Of a stretch of 64,000 nt of DNA, positions 1 through 7,988 are shown piece after piece; the stretch's first letter is position 1, and each line of letters opens with the position of its first letter. The DNA is from Sporosarcina sp. ACRSL (lineage in GTDB: Bacteria > Bacillota > Bacilli > Bacillales_A > Planococcaceae), in the NCBI RefSeq assembly GCF_022346605.1, contig NZ_JAKRNT010000001.1:1-64000 (forward strand), given 5' to 3'. The translations under genes and the position numbers were made by a program. Under the pieces are notes generated by a model. The model was given only the letters and a program-made list of their open reading frames with translations. It made no database searches and had not been told where the DNA came from.

Positions 1-118
1 GAGATTTCCCATTACATTTGTAAGTAAGATCCCTCAAAGAAGATGAGGTGGATAGGTCCGGGGTGGAAGCGTGGCGACACGTGCAGCTGACGGATACTAA
101 TCGATCGAGGACTTAACC
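1..118 (+). rRNA. 23S rRNA, 3' end (partial)
   Basis: The first about 118 bases are the 3' end of a 23S rRNA gene. The highly conserved block around CGGATACTAATCGATCGAGG and the terminal GACTTAACC are readable. The 5' part lies outside the window. The exact 3' end is estimated from the Bacillus sequence as I remember it. Confidence 0.93.
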
Positions 119-228
119 TTATAAGTTAATCTAGTACAGTTGAACTTGATGAAGTTCCGTAACAATGTTGGTTTTATCCGGTTTTGAACGAACAAACATC
201 GTTCAAACAAGTTTTTTTAAAAAAAGAC

Positions 229-256
229 TTGTAAATTTCTACAGAATTGGTATAAT
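229..256 (+). promoter_or_regulatory. Possible promoter between 23S and 5S rRNA genes
   Basis: A TTGTAA (229-234) and a perfect TATAAT (251-256) are separated by 16 bases, about 30 bases before mature 5S rRNA. It would let 5S and the tRNA array be transcribed independently of the upstream rRNA promoters. An alternating A/T stretch and a small inverted repeat (TTGAACGA..TCGTTCAA) precede it. Prediction only. Confidence 0.4.
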
Positions 257-285
257 CAATATTGTCTTGATTGAGAAGCCAATTG

Positions 286-403
<118 letters not shown>

Positions 404-466
404 AGCCAATTTCATTACATAAGTAAGAAGTGTACAAGCATACACAACTGACGGAATGAATGCGGA

Positions 467-617
467 TGACGCAGTAATGCGAAGCTTATCGCAACTCCCG
501 TTAAAATTGGGAGAAGCGAGTAGAACAAGGAAGCGATTGAGAGAAGGAAGGAACGTACAAAAGTACGTGACTGACAGATCGAATGAAGCTGACGCAGTAA
601 TGCGAAGCTTATCGCAA
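467..617. repeat. 28-bp direct repeat in the 5S-tRNA spacer
   Basis: The 28-bp block TGACGCAGTAATGCGAAGCT plus TATCGCAA occurs at 467-494 and again, identical, at 590-617. Less exact similarity (ACTGAC followed by GAATGA) precedes both copies. No gene is visible here; the block contains the short inverted repeat GCG..CGC. The second copy ends 9 bases before tRNA-Val. Confidence 0.8.
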
Positions 618-626
618 TTTTAACAC

Positions 627-702
627 GGAGGATTAGCTCAGCTGGGAGAGCACCTGCCTTACAAGCAGGGGGTCGGCGGTTCGAACCCGTCATCCTCCAC
701 CA
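627..702 (+). tRNA. tRNA-Val (anticodon TAC)
   Basis: 76-nt cloverleaf with acceptor GGAGGAT/ATCCTCC, anticodon loop CTTACAA and encoded CCA. First gene of the array. Confidence 0.96.
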
Positions 703-724
703 TAAATATCAATATTAATGATTT

Positions 725-800
<76 letters not shown>

Positions 801-806
801 CTTTTT

Positions 807-882
807 GAGCCATTAGCTCAGTCGGTAGAGCATCTGACTTTTAATCAGAGGGTCGCAGGTTCGAATCCTGCATGGCTCACCA
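807..882 (+). tRNA. tRNA-Lys (anticodon TTT)
   Basis: 76-nt cloverleaf with acceptor GAGCCAT/ATGGCTC, anticodon loop CTTTTAA and encoded CCA. Confidence 0.96.
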
Positions 883-911
883 TTTCTTGACTCTCTGTCT
901 TGATACAATAT

Positions 912-993
912 GCGGGTGTGGTGGAACTGGCAGACACGCTAGACTTAGGATCTAGTGCCGTAAGGCGTGGGGGTTCGACTCCCTTCACCCGCA
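912..993 (+). tRNA. tRNA-Leu (anticodon TAG)
   Basis: Class II tRNA with long variable arm. Acceptor GCGGGTG/CACCCGC, anticodon loop CTTAGGA. CCA is not encoded (discriminator A is followed by CTC), so RNase Z processing and CCA addition would be needed. Confidence 0.95.
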
Positions 994-1001
994 CTCTTAA
1001 T

Positions 1002-1076
1002 GCGGAAGTAGTTCAGTGGTAGAATACGACCTTGCCAAGGTCGGGGTCGCGGGTTCGAATCCCGTCTTCCGCTCCA
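1002..1076 (+). tRNA. tRNA-Gly (anticodon GCC)
   Basis: 75-nt cloverleaf with acceptor GCGGAAG/CTTCCGC, anticodon loop TTGCCAA and encoded CCA after discriminator T. Confidence 0.96.
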
Positions 1077-1084
1077 TATAACTT

Positions 1085-1173
1085 GCCGGGGTGGCGGAAC
1101 TGGCAGACGCACAGGACTTAAAATCCTGCGGTAGGTGACTACCGTACCGGTTCGATTCCGGTTCTCGGCACCA
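1085..1173 (+). tRNA. tRNA-Leu (anticodon TAA)
   Basis: 89-nt class II tRNA with long variable arm, anticodon loop CTTAAAA and encoded CCA. Confidence 0.95.
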
Positions 1174-1191
1174 ATTTAATTATTATAGAAT

Positions 1192-1268
<77 letters not shown>

Positions 1269-1283
1269 TTATTTTATGAGTAA

Positions 1284-1360
1284 CGGGAAGTAGCTCAGCT
1301 TGGTAGAGCACTTGGTTTGGGACCAAGGGGTCGCAGGTTCGAATCCTGTCTTCCCGACCA
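1284..1360 (+). tRNA. tRNA-Pro (anticodon TGG)
   Basis: 77-nt cloverleaf with acceptor CGGGAAG/CTTCCCG, anticodon loop TTTGGGA and encoded CCA. Confidence 0.95.
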
Positions 1361-1373
1361 CTTCTTAACTTAT

Positions 1374-1449
1374 GGGGCCTTAGCTCAGCTGGGAGAGCGC
1401 CTGCCTTGCACGCAGGAGGTCAGCGGTTCGATCCCGCTAGGCTCCACCA
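1374..1449 (+). tRNA. tRNA-Ala (anticodon TGC)
   Basis: 76-nt cloverleaf with the identity pair G3-T70 in the acceptor (GGGGCCT/AGGCTCC), anticodon loop CTTGCAC and encoded CCA. Confidence 0.96.
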
Positions 1450-1468
1450 ATTCTTTAATACTTTTCCC

Positions 1469-1542
1469 GGCGGCGTAGCTCAGCTGGCTAGAGCGTACGG
1501 TTCATACCCGTAAGGTCGGGGGTTCGATCCCCTCTGCCGCCA
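1469..1542 (+). tRNA. tRNA-Met, elongator (anticodon CAT)
   Basis: Acceptor GGCGGCG/TGCCGCC, anticodon loop TTCATAC. It resembles the elongator tRNA-Met of the B. subtilis trnB cluster and holds the same place in the order. CCA is not encoded (A followed by TCC). Confidence 0.9.
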
Positions 1543-1549
1543 TCCTAAA

Positions 1550-1626
1550 GGACCTTTAGCTCAGTTGGTTAGAGCAGACGGCTCATAACCGTCCGGTCGC
1601 AGGTTCGAGTCCTGCAAGGTCCACCA
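1550..1626 (+). tRNA. tRNA-Ile2 (anticodon CAT, lysidine-modified)
   Basis: Acceptor GGACCTT/AAGGTCC, anticodon loop CTCATAA, encoded CCA. Sequence and position match the Bacillus isoleucine tRNA whose CAT anticodon is converted by TilS to read ATA. The assignment to Ile rather than Met is by similarity from memory. Confidence 0.85.
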
Positions 1627-1645
1627 CTATTTGAATAGTTATTAC

Positions 1646-1738
1646 GGAGGAATACCCAAGCCTGGCTGAAGGGATCGGTCTTGAAAACCGACAGGGGTGT
1701 TAAAGCCCGCGGGGGTTCGAATCCCTCTTCCTCCGCCA
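1646..1738 (+). tRNA. tRNA-Ser (anticodon TGA)
   Basis: 93-nt class II tRNA with acceptor GGAGGAA/TTCCTCC, anticodon loop CTTGAAA, long variable arm and encoded CCA. Confidence 0.95.
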
Positions 1739-1780
1739 TTATTTTAAAACAACTATAGTGATTATGTTTAGGAATTAAAT

Positions 1781-1912
1781 ATTATTATCGCGGGGTGGAG
1801 CAAATCACATCACGTAGAATGTGATTTGTGTAATTTCCTAAAAGGAAATTACAACAAAGTCCCAAAGCAAAACTAAATGCGTAGGATTTAAACTTCCTAT
1901 AATAATTATTAT

Positions 1913-1926
<14 letters not shown>
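1781..1926. repeat. Duplicated 5' end of tRNA-fMet flanking a hairpin-rich insert
   Basis: A 22-bp direct repeat (ATTATTATCGCGGGGTGGAG plus CA) lies at 1781-1802 and 1905-1926. The second copy is the start of the intact initiator tRNA gene; the first is an orphan fragment of it. Between them are two perfect 10-bp-stem hairpins, at 1801-1828 (loop CACGTAGA) and 1830-1852 (loop AAA), and a weaker TAGGA..TCCTA hairpin near 1882-1899. No reading frame is visible in the insert. Confidence 0.85.
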
Positions 1927-1988
<62 letters not shown>

Positions 1989-1990
1989 AT

Positions 1991-2066
1991 GGTCCCGTGG
2001 TGTAGCGGTTAACATGCCTGCCTGTCACGCAGGAGATCGCCGGTTCGATCCCGGTCGGGACCGCCA
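1991..2066 (+). tRNA. tRNA-Asp (anticodon GTC)
   Basis: 76-nt cloverleaf with acceptor GGTCCCG/CGGGACC, discriminator G, anticodon loop CTGTCAC and encoded CCA. Confidence 0.95.
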
Positions 2067-2091
2067 TCTTTTATTTATTACATATACATGT

Positions 2092-2167
2092 GGCTCAGTA
2101 GCTCAGTCGGTAGAGCAAAGGACTGAAAATCCTTGTGTCGGCGGTTCGATTCCGTCCTGAGCCACCA
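2092..2167 (+). tRNA. tRNA-Phe (anticodon GAA)
   Basis: 76-nt cloverleaf with acceptor GGCTCAG/CTGAGCC, anticodon loop CTGAAAA and encoded CCA. In B. subtilis trnB a tRNA-His follows here; none is present in this array. Confidence 0.95.
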
Positions 2168-2173
2168 TTCCTT

Positions 2174-2247
2174 GCGGGTGTAGTTTAGTGGTAAAACCTC
2201 AGCCTTCCAAGCTGATGATGAGGGTTCGATTCCCTTCACCCGCTCCA
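2174..2247 (+). tRNA. tRNA-Gly (anticodon TCC)
   Basis: 74-nt cloverleaf with acceptor GCGGGTG/CACCCGC, anticodon loop CTTCCAA and encoded CCA. Confidence 0.95.
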
Positions 2248-2248
2248 T

Positions 2249-2322
<74 letters not shown>

Positions 2323-2331
2323 TCATCATAT

Positions 2332-2406
2332 TCCGCAGTAGCTCAGTGGTAGAGCAATCGGCTGTTAACCGATCGGTCGTAGGTTCGAGTCCTACCTGCG
2401 GAGCCA
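2332..2406 (+). tRNA. tRNA-Asn (anticodon GTT)
   Basis: 75-nt cloverleaf with acceptor TCCGCAG/CTGCGGA, anticodon loop CTGTTAA and encoded CCA. Confidence 0.95.
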
Positions 2407-2416
2407 ATTTTTATAC

Positions 2417-2507
2417 GGGGAAGTACTCAAGAGGCTCAAGAGGCGCCCCTGCTAAGGGCGTAGGTCGCGAAAGCGGCGCGAGGGTTCGAATCCCTCCTTC
2501 TCCGCCA
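2417..2507 (+). tRNA. tRNA-Ser (anticodon GCT)
   Basis: 91-nt class II tRNA with acceptor GGGGAAG/CTTCTCC (one G-T pair), anticodon loop CTGCTAA, long variable arm and encoded CCA. Confidence 0.94.
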
Positions 2508-2515
2508 TACTTATT

Positions 2516-2587
2516 GGCCCCTTGGTCAAGCGGTTAAGACACCGCCCTTTCACGGCGGTAACACGGGTTCGAATCCCGTAGGGGTCA
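2516..2587 (+). tRNA. tRNA-Glu (anticodon TTC)
   Basis: 72-nt cloverleaf with acceptor GGCCCCT/AGGGGTC, anticodon loop CTTTCAC. CCA is not encoded (A followed by TAC). Last gene of the array. Confidence 0.94.
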
Positions 2588-2621
2588 TACTACTAAGGAA
2601 TCTGGAATAGATTCCTATCAA

Positions 2622-2670
2622 GAAAAACAGTTTGAGAAAAGAAATTTTTCTCAAACTGTTTTTTTGTTTT
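2622..2670 (+). terminator. Terminator of the rRNA-tRNA operon
   Basis: A long stem (AAACAGTTTGAGAAA paired with TTTCTCAAACTGTTT) is followed by a T-run: a strong intrinsic terminator. A smaller GGAATC..GATTCC hairpin at 2597-2615 precedes it. Confidence 0.92.
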
Positions 2671-2702
2671 TTAGAAACACGTAACATAATGGAAGGTGCT
2701 CT

Positions 2703-2805
2703 TTGGACGTAGGAAAGCCTACATTGGTCGCAAGAAGGTCCATATTGGACGCAGAAGGTCCGATATTGGACGCGGGAGTGCGCTGCCCGTATTTGGCGCA
2801 TTCCC
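2703..2805. repeat. Degenerate 21-bp tandem repeat, core TTGGNCGC
   Basis: TTGG starts units at 2703 (TTGGACGTAGGAA), 2724 (TTGGTCGCAAGAA), 2745 (TTGGACGCAGAA) and 2766 (TTGGACGCGGGA), exactly 21 bp apart; a decayed unit starts at 2793. The same motif occurs inverted at 59587-59628. The rest of the 2671-2886 gap shows only a TCAGC..GCTGA hairpin near 2836 and no gene. Confidence 0.7.
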
Positions 2806-2886
2806 GTCTACCTGGACGTCGAGAGATGCTCTTTCAGCCTTTCGCTGAGATAGCCAATTATAGTTAGACCGAACGTAATCTGGTAT

Positions 2887-3639
2887 TCAAAATTCCTTTC
2901 CTGTATAGCTATCCTTTCGTCGATATGGAATATCTCCGATCGGTGATTCCAGCCCTTCATCATCCAGTGTCTCTTCATACTCCTCGGACGTTTCTGATCG
3001 AACGAATCCTCTCGTTTCTCCGGTGATGTCTGTACTCACGAATTCCTCCATCTCTTCTGTAGCGCCATCCATTAGTTCATTGTCATATAGGGTATTATAA
3101 TCATGACGGTCTCCAAAGAAATCAGCAGGTGTCTCAGACGTACCGAATTTAGCTATTTCCTGAAAGCTGTCTTCACTGTCTCTTTCATTATGATCACGAT
3201 CAGTGGCTTCTCTTCTTTCCGCGAAAGTGTTAGGGTTGGCCATGATTAAAACATCCTCTTCCGATGGTCGGTCGTTTGGCACATCCCGTTCCGGCGTATG
3301 CTCAATGCAGTATGTCGTGTAAGGAAGTGCTTCCAGCCTTTCGTATGGTATTTCGCTATTACATACTTCGCAATAGCCGTAAGTGCCATCCATCAAAGCA
3401 TTTAACGCATGCTCTACTTTATCGGATTCATCACCTGCATGTGTATGCAATGCCAAGTCCTTCTGTCTTTCAAATAGCTCCGTACCCATATCCCCGGGAT
3501 GATTGTCATACGTTGATAATTCTCCAACTTCTTCCCGTGCGGCGTCTCTTATATCCGTTTGACTTTCCGTTTTCTGAAATTGTGATTTCATTTCCAGTAG
3601 ACTTGTCTTAAGCATTCTCTTCTGTTCAGCCGTTAACAT
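2887..3639 (-). CDS. yteA: YteA-like protein with DksA/TraR-type zinc finger
   Basis: A 250-residue acidic protein. Its middle carries a C4-like zinc-finger pattern, CEVC followed about 16 residues later by CIEH, so the last ligand is His instead of Cys. An N-terminal helical stretch and the finger resemble the DksA/TraR superfamily; the long acidic C-terminal extension is typical of the YteA branch found in spore formers. In B. subtilis yteA lies near the men genes, as here. I chose ATG 3639 because AAAGGA lies about 10 bases before it, whereas the GTG at 3648 is too close to that site. The role is poorly known; a direct RNA-polymerase function is not shown by the sequence. Confidence 0.8.
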   Translation of the reverse strand: MLTAEQKRMLKTSLLEMKSQFQKTESQTDIRDAAREEVGELSTYDNHPGDMGTELFERQKDLALHTHAGDESDKVEHALNALMDGTYGYCEVCNSEIPYERLEALPYTTYCIEHTPERDVPNDRPSEEDVLIMANPNTFAERREATDRDHNERDSEDSFQEIAKFGTSETPADFFGDRHDYNTLYDNELMDGATEEMEEFVSTDITGETRGFVRSETSEEYEETLDDEGLESPIGDIPYRRKDSYTGKEF

Positions 3640-3760
3640 GATCAGCACATCCTTTTATGTTAGTTACGTTAGTATGCTCATTGACTGATGACTTCATCAT
3701 AGAAGCATTGTACCTTCACAATTCCTTTTGAATGGAAGAACTAAACATGGAATACAAATA

Positions 3761-3790
3761 CAAAAAAATGAACTTGCCAAAAGGGCAAGT
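3761..3790 (-). terminator. Terminator downstream of menA
   Basis: On the minus strand ACTTGCC..GGCAAGT forms a hairpin followed by a T-rich tract (CATTTTTTTG). Confidence 0.75.
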
Positions 3791-3802
3791 CCATCGAAGT
3801 AA

Positions 3803-4714
3803 TTATAGTATGTGACCAATTAGGATGCTGATACCTAACAATAAACCGAATAATGTATTTGTAATTGCTGTGTTCTTCATAGCAGGCATTACTTCCAATG
3901 GAAGCAGATGTGCCCGGAATGTTCTGATCGCTTGTATCGGTTTACCAATACTTAGAAAGACGAGCAATGCCCAAGGTGTTACAATTCCTAAAACAATCAG
4001 TATGATAATCCAGACATACGCTACGATAAAAAATGAAGCGAGGATTGTAATTGCGTTGGATCTCCCGACAAGAATGGCTAACGTCTTCCTGCCACCTTCT
4101 TTATCACCCTCCAAATCGCGTATGTTGTTCGACATCATAATCGCAGCAACGAGAAGCATACTTGGAATGGAAATCAGAATAGCATTTGTCGTCACTTCGC
4201 CAGTTTGAATATAAAACGCGATAAGAATTAGTAGCATTCCCATTACAACGCCCGATATGAGTTCCCCGAATGGTGTGTAGGCGATTGGAATCGGGCCACC
4301 GGTATACAAGTAGCCGATGAGCATTGAGACGGCTCCTACGACAGCTAGCATCCAAGAAGTTTCCATGCAAATATATATTCCAATTAAAACCGAAATGGCG
4401 TACAATGCCAAAGCGATTTGAAGTACAGTTTTTGGCTGAACTCCATTACGGACAATTGTGCCGCCTATTCCAACAGAATGTTCTGTATCAAGTCCGCGTT
4501 TGAAATCATAATACTCATTGAACATATTTGTTGCCATTTGAATTAAAAGGCTCGCTACGAGCATTGCCAAAAATAGCGGAAAGTGAAGGTTTCCGTAAGT
4601 TAGGGCGATCATTGTTCCGAGGAAAACCGGAGCGAACGCTGCTGTAAGTGTATGTGGCCGTGTGAGCTGCCACCAAATGCGCCATCCGGAATCAGCTTTA
4701 ATAGTTTGTTGCAT
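3803..4714 (-). CDS. menA: 1,4-dihydroxy-2-naphthoate polyprenyltransferase
   Basis: An integral membrane prenyltransferase that attaches the isoprenoid tail to DHNA, the penultimate step of menaquinone synthesis. UbiA-family signatures are clear: NEYYDFKRGLD around residues 66-76 and DLEGDKEGGR around 200-209, the two Asp-rich sites that bind Mg-diphosphate. The QLTRPHTLTAAFAPV start is typical of MenA. Many hydrophobic segments follow, and the length (303) fits the family. Start ATG 4714 is preceded by ATAGGAGAG six to seven bases upstream; an in-frame ATG at 4750 lacks such a site. It is divergent from menF, which separates the membrane step from the soluble pathway genes. Confidence 0.93.
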   Translation of the reverse strand: MQQTIKADSGWRIWWQLTRPHTLTAAFAPVFLGTMIALTYGNLHFPLFLAMLVASLLIQMATNMFNEYYDFKRGLDTEHSVGIGGTIVRNGVQPKTVLQIALALYAISVLIGIYICMETSWMLAVVGAVSMLIGYLYTGGPIPIAYTPFGELISGVVMGMLLILIAFYIQTGEVTTNAILISIPSMLLVAAIMMSNNIRDLEGDKEGGRKTLAILVGRSNAITILASFFIVAYVWIIILIVLGIVTPWALLVFLSIGKPIQAIRTFRAHLLPLEVMPAMKNTAITNTLFGLLLGISILIGHIL

Positions 4715-4894
4715 TTTTTTCTCTCCTATCGTCATGTTTCCGTAATCCATTGTACTCTAAATTAGGAGAAAGAGGTATCCTTCCTGCATTATCTATGTCA
4801 GATTGCCGATATTCCGGTATAATGGAACTAAGAACTCGTTCTTCTAAAGTAAAGATAAAAACATCACATGGCAATCGATTATGAAGGAGAGAAA

Positions 4895-6283
4895 ATGATG
4901 GGTCACAGAATGACGGATATTCGTGAAATGCAAAATGCGATCATATCCCCAAGTACTCGTTTTTTCACGGAAACAGTAGAAGTGGGAAGAATATCGCCTT
5001 TGTCATTTTTTGAAGCAGGCGCTTCCTTATATAGAGATAAACGTTTCTATTGGCAAAATGCTGATAAGACGTTGACGTTAGTAGGAGTAGGACATGCCTA
5101 CATATTGGCGAACAGCAAAACAGACGACCGTTTTAAAGATATTTCGGAGAAATGGAAACAGCTATGCTCCATTTTAATTAAAGAGGAAAAGGATATTGCA
5201 CCTGTCATATTCGGCGGGTTTTCTTATGACGAGAAAAATAGAAAAGAATCAGAGTGGAGTGGTTTTCCATCCGCATACTTCGTGATCCCTTCCTTCCAAT
5301 TGAAAATCGAGGATGGCAGGACGATGGTATCGATCAATATGATTACAGACCAGAAGGAAGCTGCCGCTGATTTTGAAAGGCTTCGTGAGGAACGTGACAG
5401 ACTCATTCACGTTGCACAGGTTGAGGAATTTGACTTTTCAAACCAAAATAACATTCTTTCTATGAATGAACGAGGAAAAGCGCAATATTTGAGTGCAGTC
5501 GAAAACTCAACCGAATTAATTCGAAGAGGCAAGGCGGATAAAGTTGTCATAGCCCGTGCCCTTGAGCTCTCATTCGAAGATGAAGTAAGCAGTGTTAATG
5601 CATTACATGCAATCACGAATGAACAGCAAGAAAGTTACCATTTCGGTCTCCAAAAAGGGAAATCACTCTTCTTTGGAGCAACACCAGAGCGGTTGATTGA
5701 AATTAGCAACGGAAAAGCATATTCCGCCTGTGTCGCGGGGTCCATCCGTCGAGGGAAATCTGCGATGGAAGATCGTCAACTTGGCGAAGAGCTTCTTGGT
5801 GACAGGAAAAACAGAGAAGAGCATCAGCACGTTGTCGACATGATTTCAAATGTCTTCAACAGCTACTGCAGTGAAGTGCACATACCGAAAACACCGAGAT
5901 TAATGAAAATCCGAGATATCCAGCATCTTTTCACTCCTGTCGAAGGGACGCTCGCAGAGGAAATCGATATTTTCTCATTCGTTGAGGCTTTACATCCTAC
6001 ACCTGCATTAGGAGGTGTTCCTACGAACGTTGCTTTGGAAATTATCAGGCAAGAAGAAGGGATGGACCGTGGGTATTACGCAGCTCCAATCGGCTGGACA
6101 GATGCTGTCGGCAACGGGGAATTTGCAGTGGCGATCCGTTCTGCCTTAATTAATGAAAACCGTGCCTATTTGTATGCTGGCGGCGGAATCGTTGCGGATT
6201 CCGACGCGGAGCTCGAATATGAGGAAACTTGGGTGAAGTTCAGACCTGTATTAAGGGCGCTTGGAGGAAAGTTGAATGGATGA
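4895..6283 (+). CDS. menF: Isochorismate synthase
   Basis: Converts chorismate to isochorismate, the committed step of menaquinone synthesis. The C-terminal half has the chorismate-binding fold: KVVIARALEL, HPTPALGGVP and GYYAAPIGWTDAVGNGEFAV are all family signatures. About 462 residues, normal length. ATG 4895 follows AAGGAG at five bases; ATG 4898 is equally plausible, and ATG 4868 lacks a site. A TATAAT-like box at 4818-4823 lies in the menA-menF spacer without a good -35. It is the first gene of menFDHBE and overlaps menD by 8 bp, implying translational coupling. Confidence 0.94.
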   Translation: MMGHRMTDIREMQNAIISPSTRFFTETVEVGRISPLSFFEAGASLYRDKRFYWQNADKTLTLVGVGHAYILANSKTDDRFKDISEKWKQLCSILIKEEKDIAPVIFGGFSYDEKNRKESEWSGFPSAYFVIPSFQLKIEDGRTMVSINMITDQKEAAADFERLREERDRLIHVAQVEEFDFSNQNNILSMNERGKAQYLSAVENSTELIRRGKADKVVIARALELSFEDEVSSVNALHAITNEQQESYHFGLQKGKSLFFGATPERLIEISNGKAYSACVAGSIRRGKSAMEDRQLGEELLGDRKNREEHQHVVDMISNVFNSYCSEVHIPKTPRLMKIRDIQHLFTPVEGTLAEEIDIFSFVEALHPTPALGGVPTNVALEIIRQEEGMDRGYYAAPIGWTDAVGNGEFAVAIRSALINENRAYLYAGGGIVADSDAELEYEETWVKFRPVLRALGGKLNG

Positions 6284-7988
6284 GCGAAGAATTTTGACAG
6301 ACCATGTTTTACGAATGACGGACTCTTTATTGCAAGCAGGTGTCGAAAAAGCCGTCATTAGCCCTGGGTCGCGATCCACACCCTTGGCATATGCATTCGC
6401 TTCGTCCGACAAACTCGAAACGTATATGCAAGTCGATGAAAGGTCTGCAGCGTATTTCGCGCTTGGATTGGCAAAGGCATCCGGGAAACCGGTCGTTCTC
6501 TTATGTACATCAGGGACAGCTGCATCGAATTTCCATCCTGCGATCACCGAGGCTTATTACGCACGCATTCCATTGATCGTGCTCACTGCCGACCGGCCGC
6601 ATGAACTGCGAGGCGTCGGTGCTCCTCAGGCGATCGACCAATTGGATATGTACGGCAAGCATGTGAAGTTTAGTGTGGATCTGCCTTTGGCGGAAGATAA
6701 TGAAGAACTTGATTGGTTCTTGGAGCGGCATATTAGCCGTGCAGTTTCTGTTGCGATGACGAAACCGATGGGACCGATTCATTTGAATATTCCATTGCGG
6801 GAGCCTTTGCTCATTGATTTTGATAGGAAACCACGGACATCCACTTTTGTGGAAAGAGTTCATGGTGAATTGGAGCTGACAGCAAGCCAACAGCAATCGC
6901 TTGCAACTCTTTTATCGAAAGCGGAAAAAGGATTACTCATTGCAGGGGAATTGCCGATTGGATTTGATAAGGCTGCATTTTGGAGTTTTGCAAGGAAACT
7001 TCAGTGGCCTGTGTTGTGTGATCCTTTATCCAATTTGCGCTCAGAAGTACCGGATGACTGCAAGTCGTTATGCATCGTCCATTATGACGCCCTCTTGAAA
7101 AGCGGACAGTTCCAGTTGAAAGCCGTACCCGATACTGTCATCCGTTTTGGTGCACAGCCGGTTTCAAAGCCATTGAGTTTATTTTTGAAAAAATATCGGC
7201 CTAAAGTGTTCATCGCCGTCGATGAATCACCGGAATTCCGGGATTCGCTTGGCGTTGTGACACACCATCTTCAACTGTCTCCAGAGGCCTTGTATGCCGT
7301 TCCAAATGAGCAGGAAGCCACTCCTTATAGTCTAATATGGTCTTCAGCAGAGGACATCGCAGAAACTGCAACTCGCCGTTACGAGGGGATGGCAGGGGAC
7401 GAAGGTGTCATTGTGAAAACATTATTCGAAATGCTTCCGGATCGAACAGATTTATTTAGCGGCAGCAGCATGCCAATCCGGGATGTCGATACATTTTTCT
7501 GCAAGACGGATAAAGACATCACGATATTTTCAAACAGAGGGACGAATGGAATTGATGGTGTCGTCTCCACGGCATTTGGAATTGATGCGGCGAGAAAAAG
7601 AACGACGTATCTACTAATCGGGGATCTATCTTTCTTGCATGATGTGAATGGGCTGATCGTATCCCGTTTTCACGAAACAAATTTGACGATCATAATTGTC
7701 AACAATGATGGAGGCGGCATCTTTTCTTATCTTCCGCAATCGACGGTTGAAAACCATTTTGAGGAGCTGTTCGGCACCCCGACAGGCTTGACTTTCGAGC
7801 ATATCGGCGCCATGTATGACGCTCAATATGCAGCCGTACATTCAGTTGAGGAATTCAAAAAGGAATTCCAGAAGGAAAAGACGAAAGATGTCCGGATCAT
7901 AGAAGTGTTTACGAGTCGACCGGTGAACGTTGAAGCGCATCGGGCGTATTGGGCTAGTGTCGTTGAGGAGCTGGAACGAAATGAATGA
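6276..7988 (+). CDS. menD: SEPHCHC synthase (2-succinyl-5-enolpyruvyl-6-hydroxy-3-cyclohexene-1-carboxylate synthase)
   Basis: Thiamine-diphosphate enzyme joining isochorismate and 2-oxoglutarate. At 570 residues it is family length. The N-terminal PYR domain shows AVISPGSRSTPLAYAF and LLCTSGTAASNFHPAI. The C-terminal PP domain has the ThDP/metal motif region LIGDLSFLHDVNGL..NNDGGGIFSYLPQ. ATG 6276 has GGAGGA seven bases upstream inside the end of menF. It overlaps menH by 8 bp. Confidence 0.96.
   Translation: MDERRILTDHVLRMTDSLLQAGVEKAVISPGSRSTPLAYAFASSDKLETYMQVDERSAAYFALGLAKASGKPVVLLCTSGTAASNFHPAITEAYYARIPLIVLTADRPHELRGVGAPQAIDQLDMYGKHVKFSVDLPLAEDNEELDWFLERHISRAVSVAMTKPMGPIHLNIPLREPLLIDFDRKPRTSTFVERVHGELELTASQQQSLATLLSKAEKGLLIAGELPIGFDKAAFWSFARKLQWPVLCDPLSNLRSEVPDDCKSLCIVHYDALLKSGQFQLKAVPDTVIRFGAQPVSKPLSLFLKKYRPKVFIAVDESPEFRDSLGVVTHHLQLSPEALYAVPNEQEATPYSLIWSSAEDIAETATRRYEGMAGDEGVIVKTLFEMLPDRTDLFSGSSMPIRDVDTFFCKTDKDITIFSNRGTNGIDGVVSTAFGIDAARKRTTYLLIGDLSFLHDVNGLIVSRFHETNLTIIIVNNDGGGIFSYLPQSTVENHFEELFGTPTGLTFEHIGAMYDAQYAAVHSVEEFKKEFQKEKTKDVRIIEVFTSRPVNVEAHRAYWASVVEELERNE

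Noticed and set aside
2550..2801. Minus-strand frame with repeated C-x-x-x-R-x-x-Y-V-Q-like residues
   Set aside because: The pattern is a by-product of the 21-bp DNA repeat (seven codons); there is no ribosome binding site.
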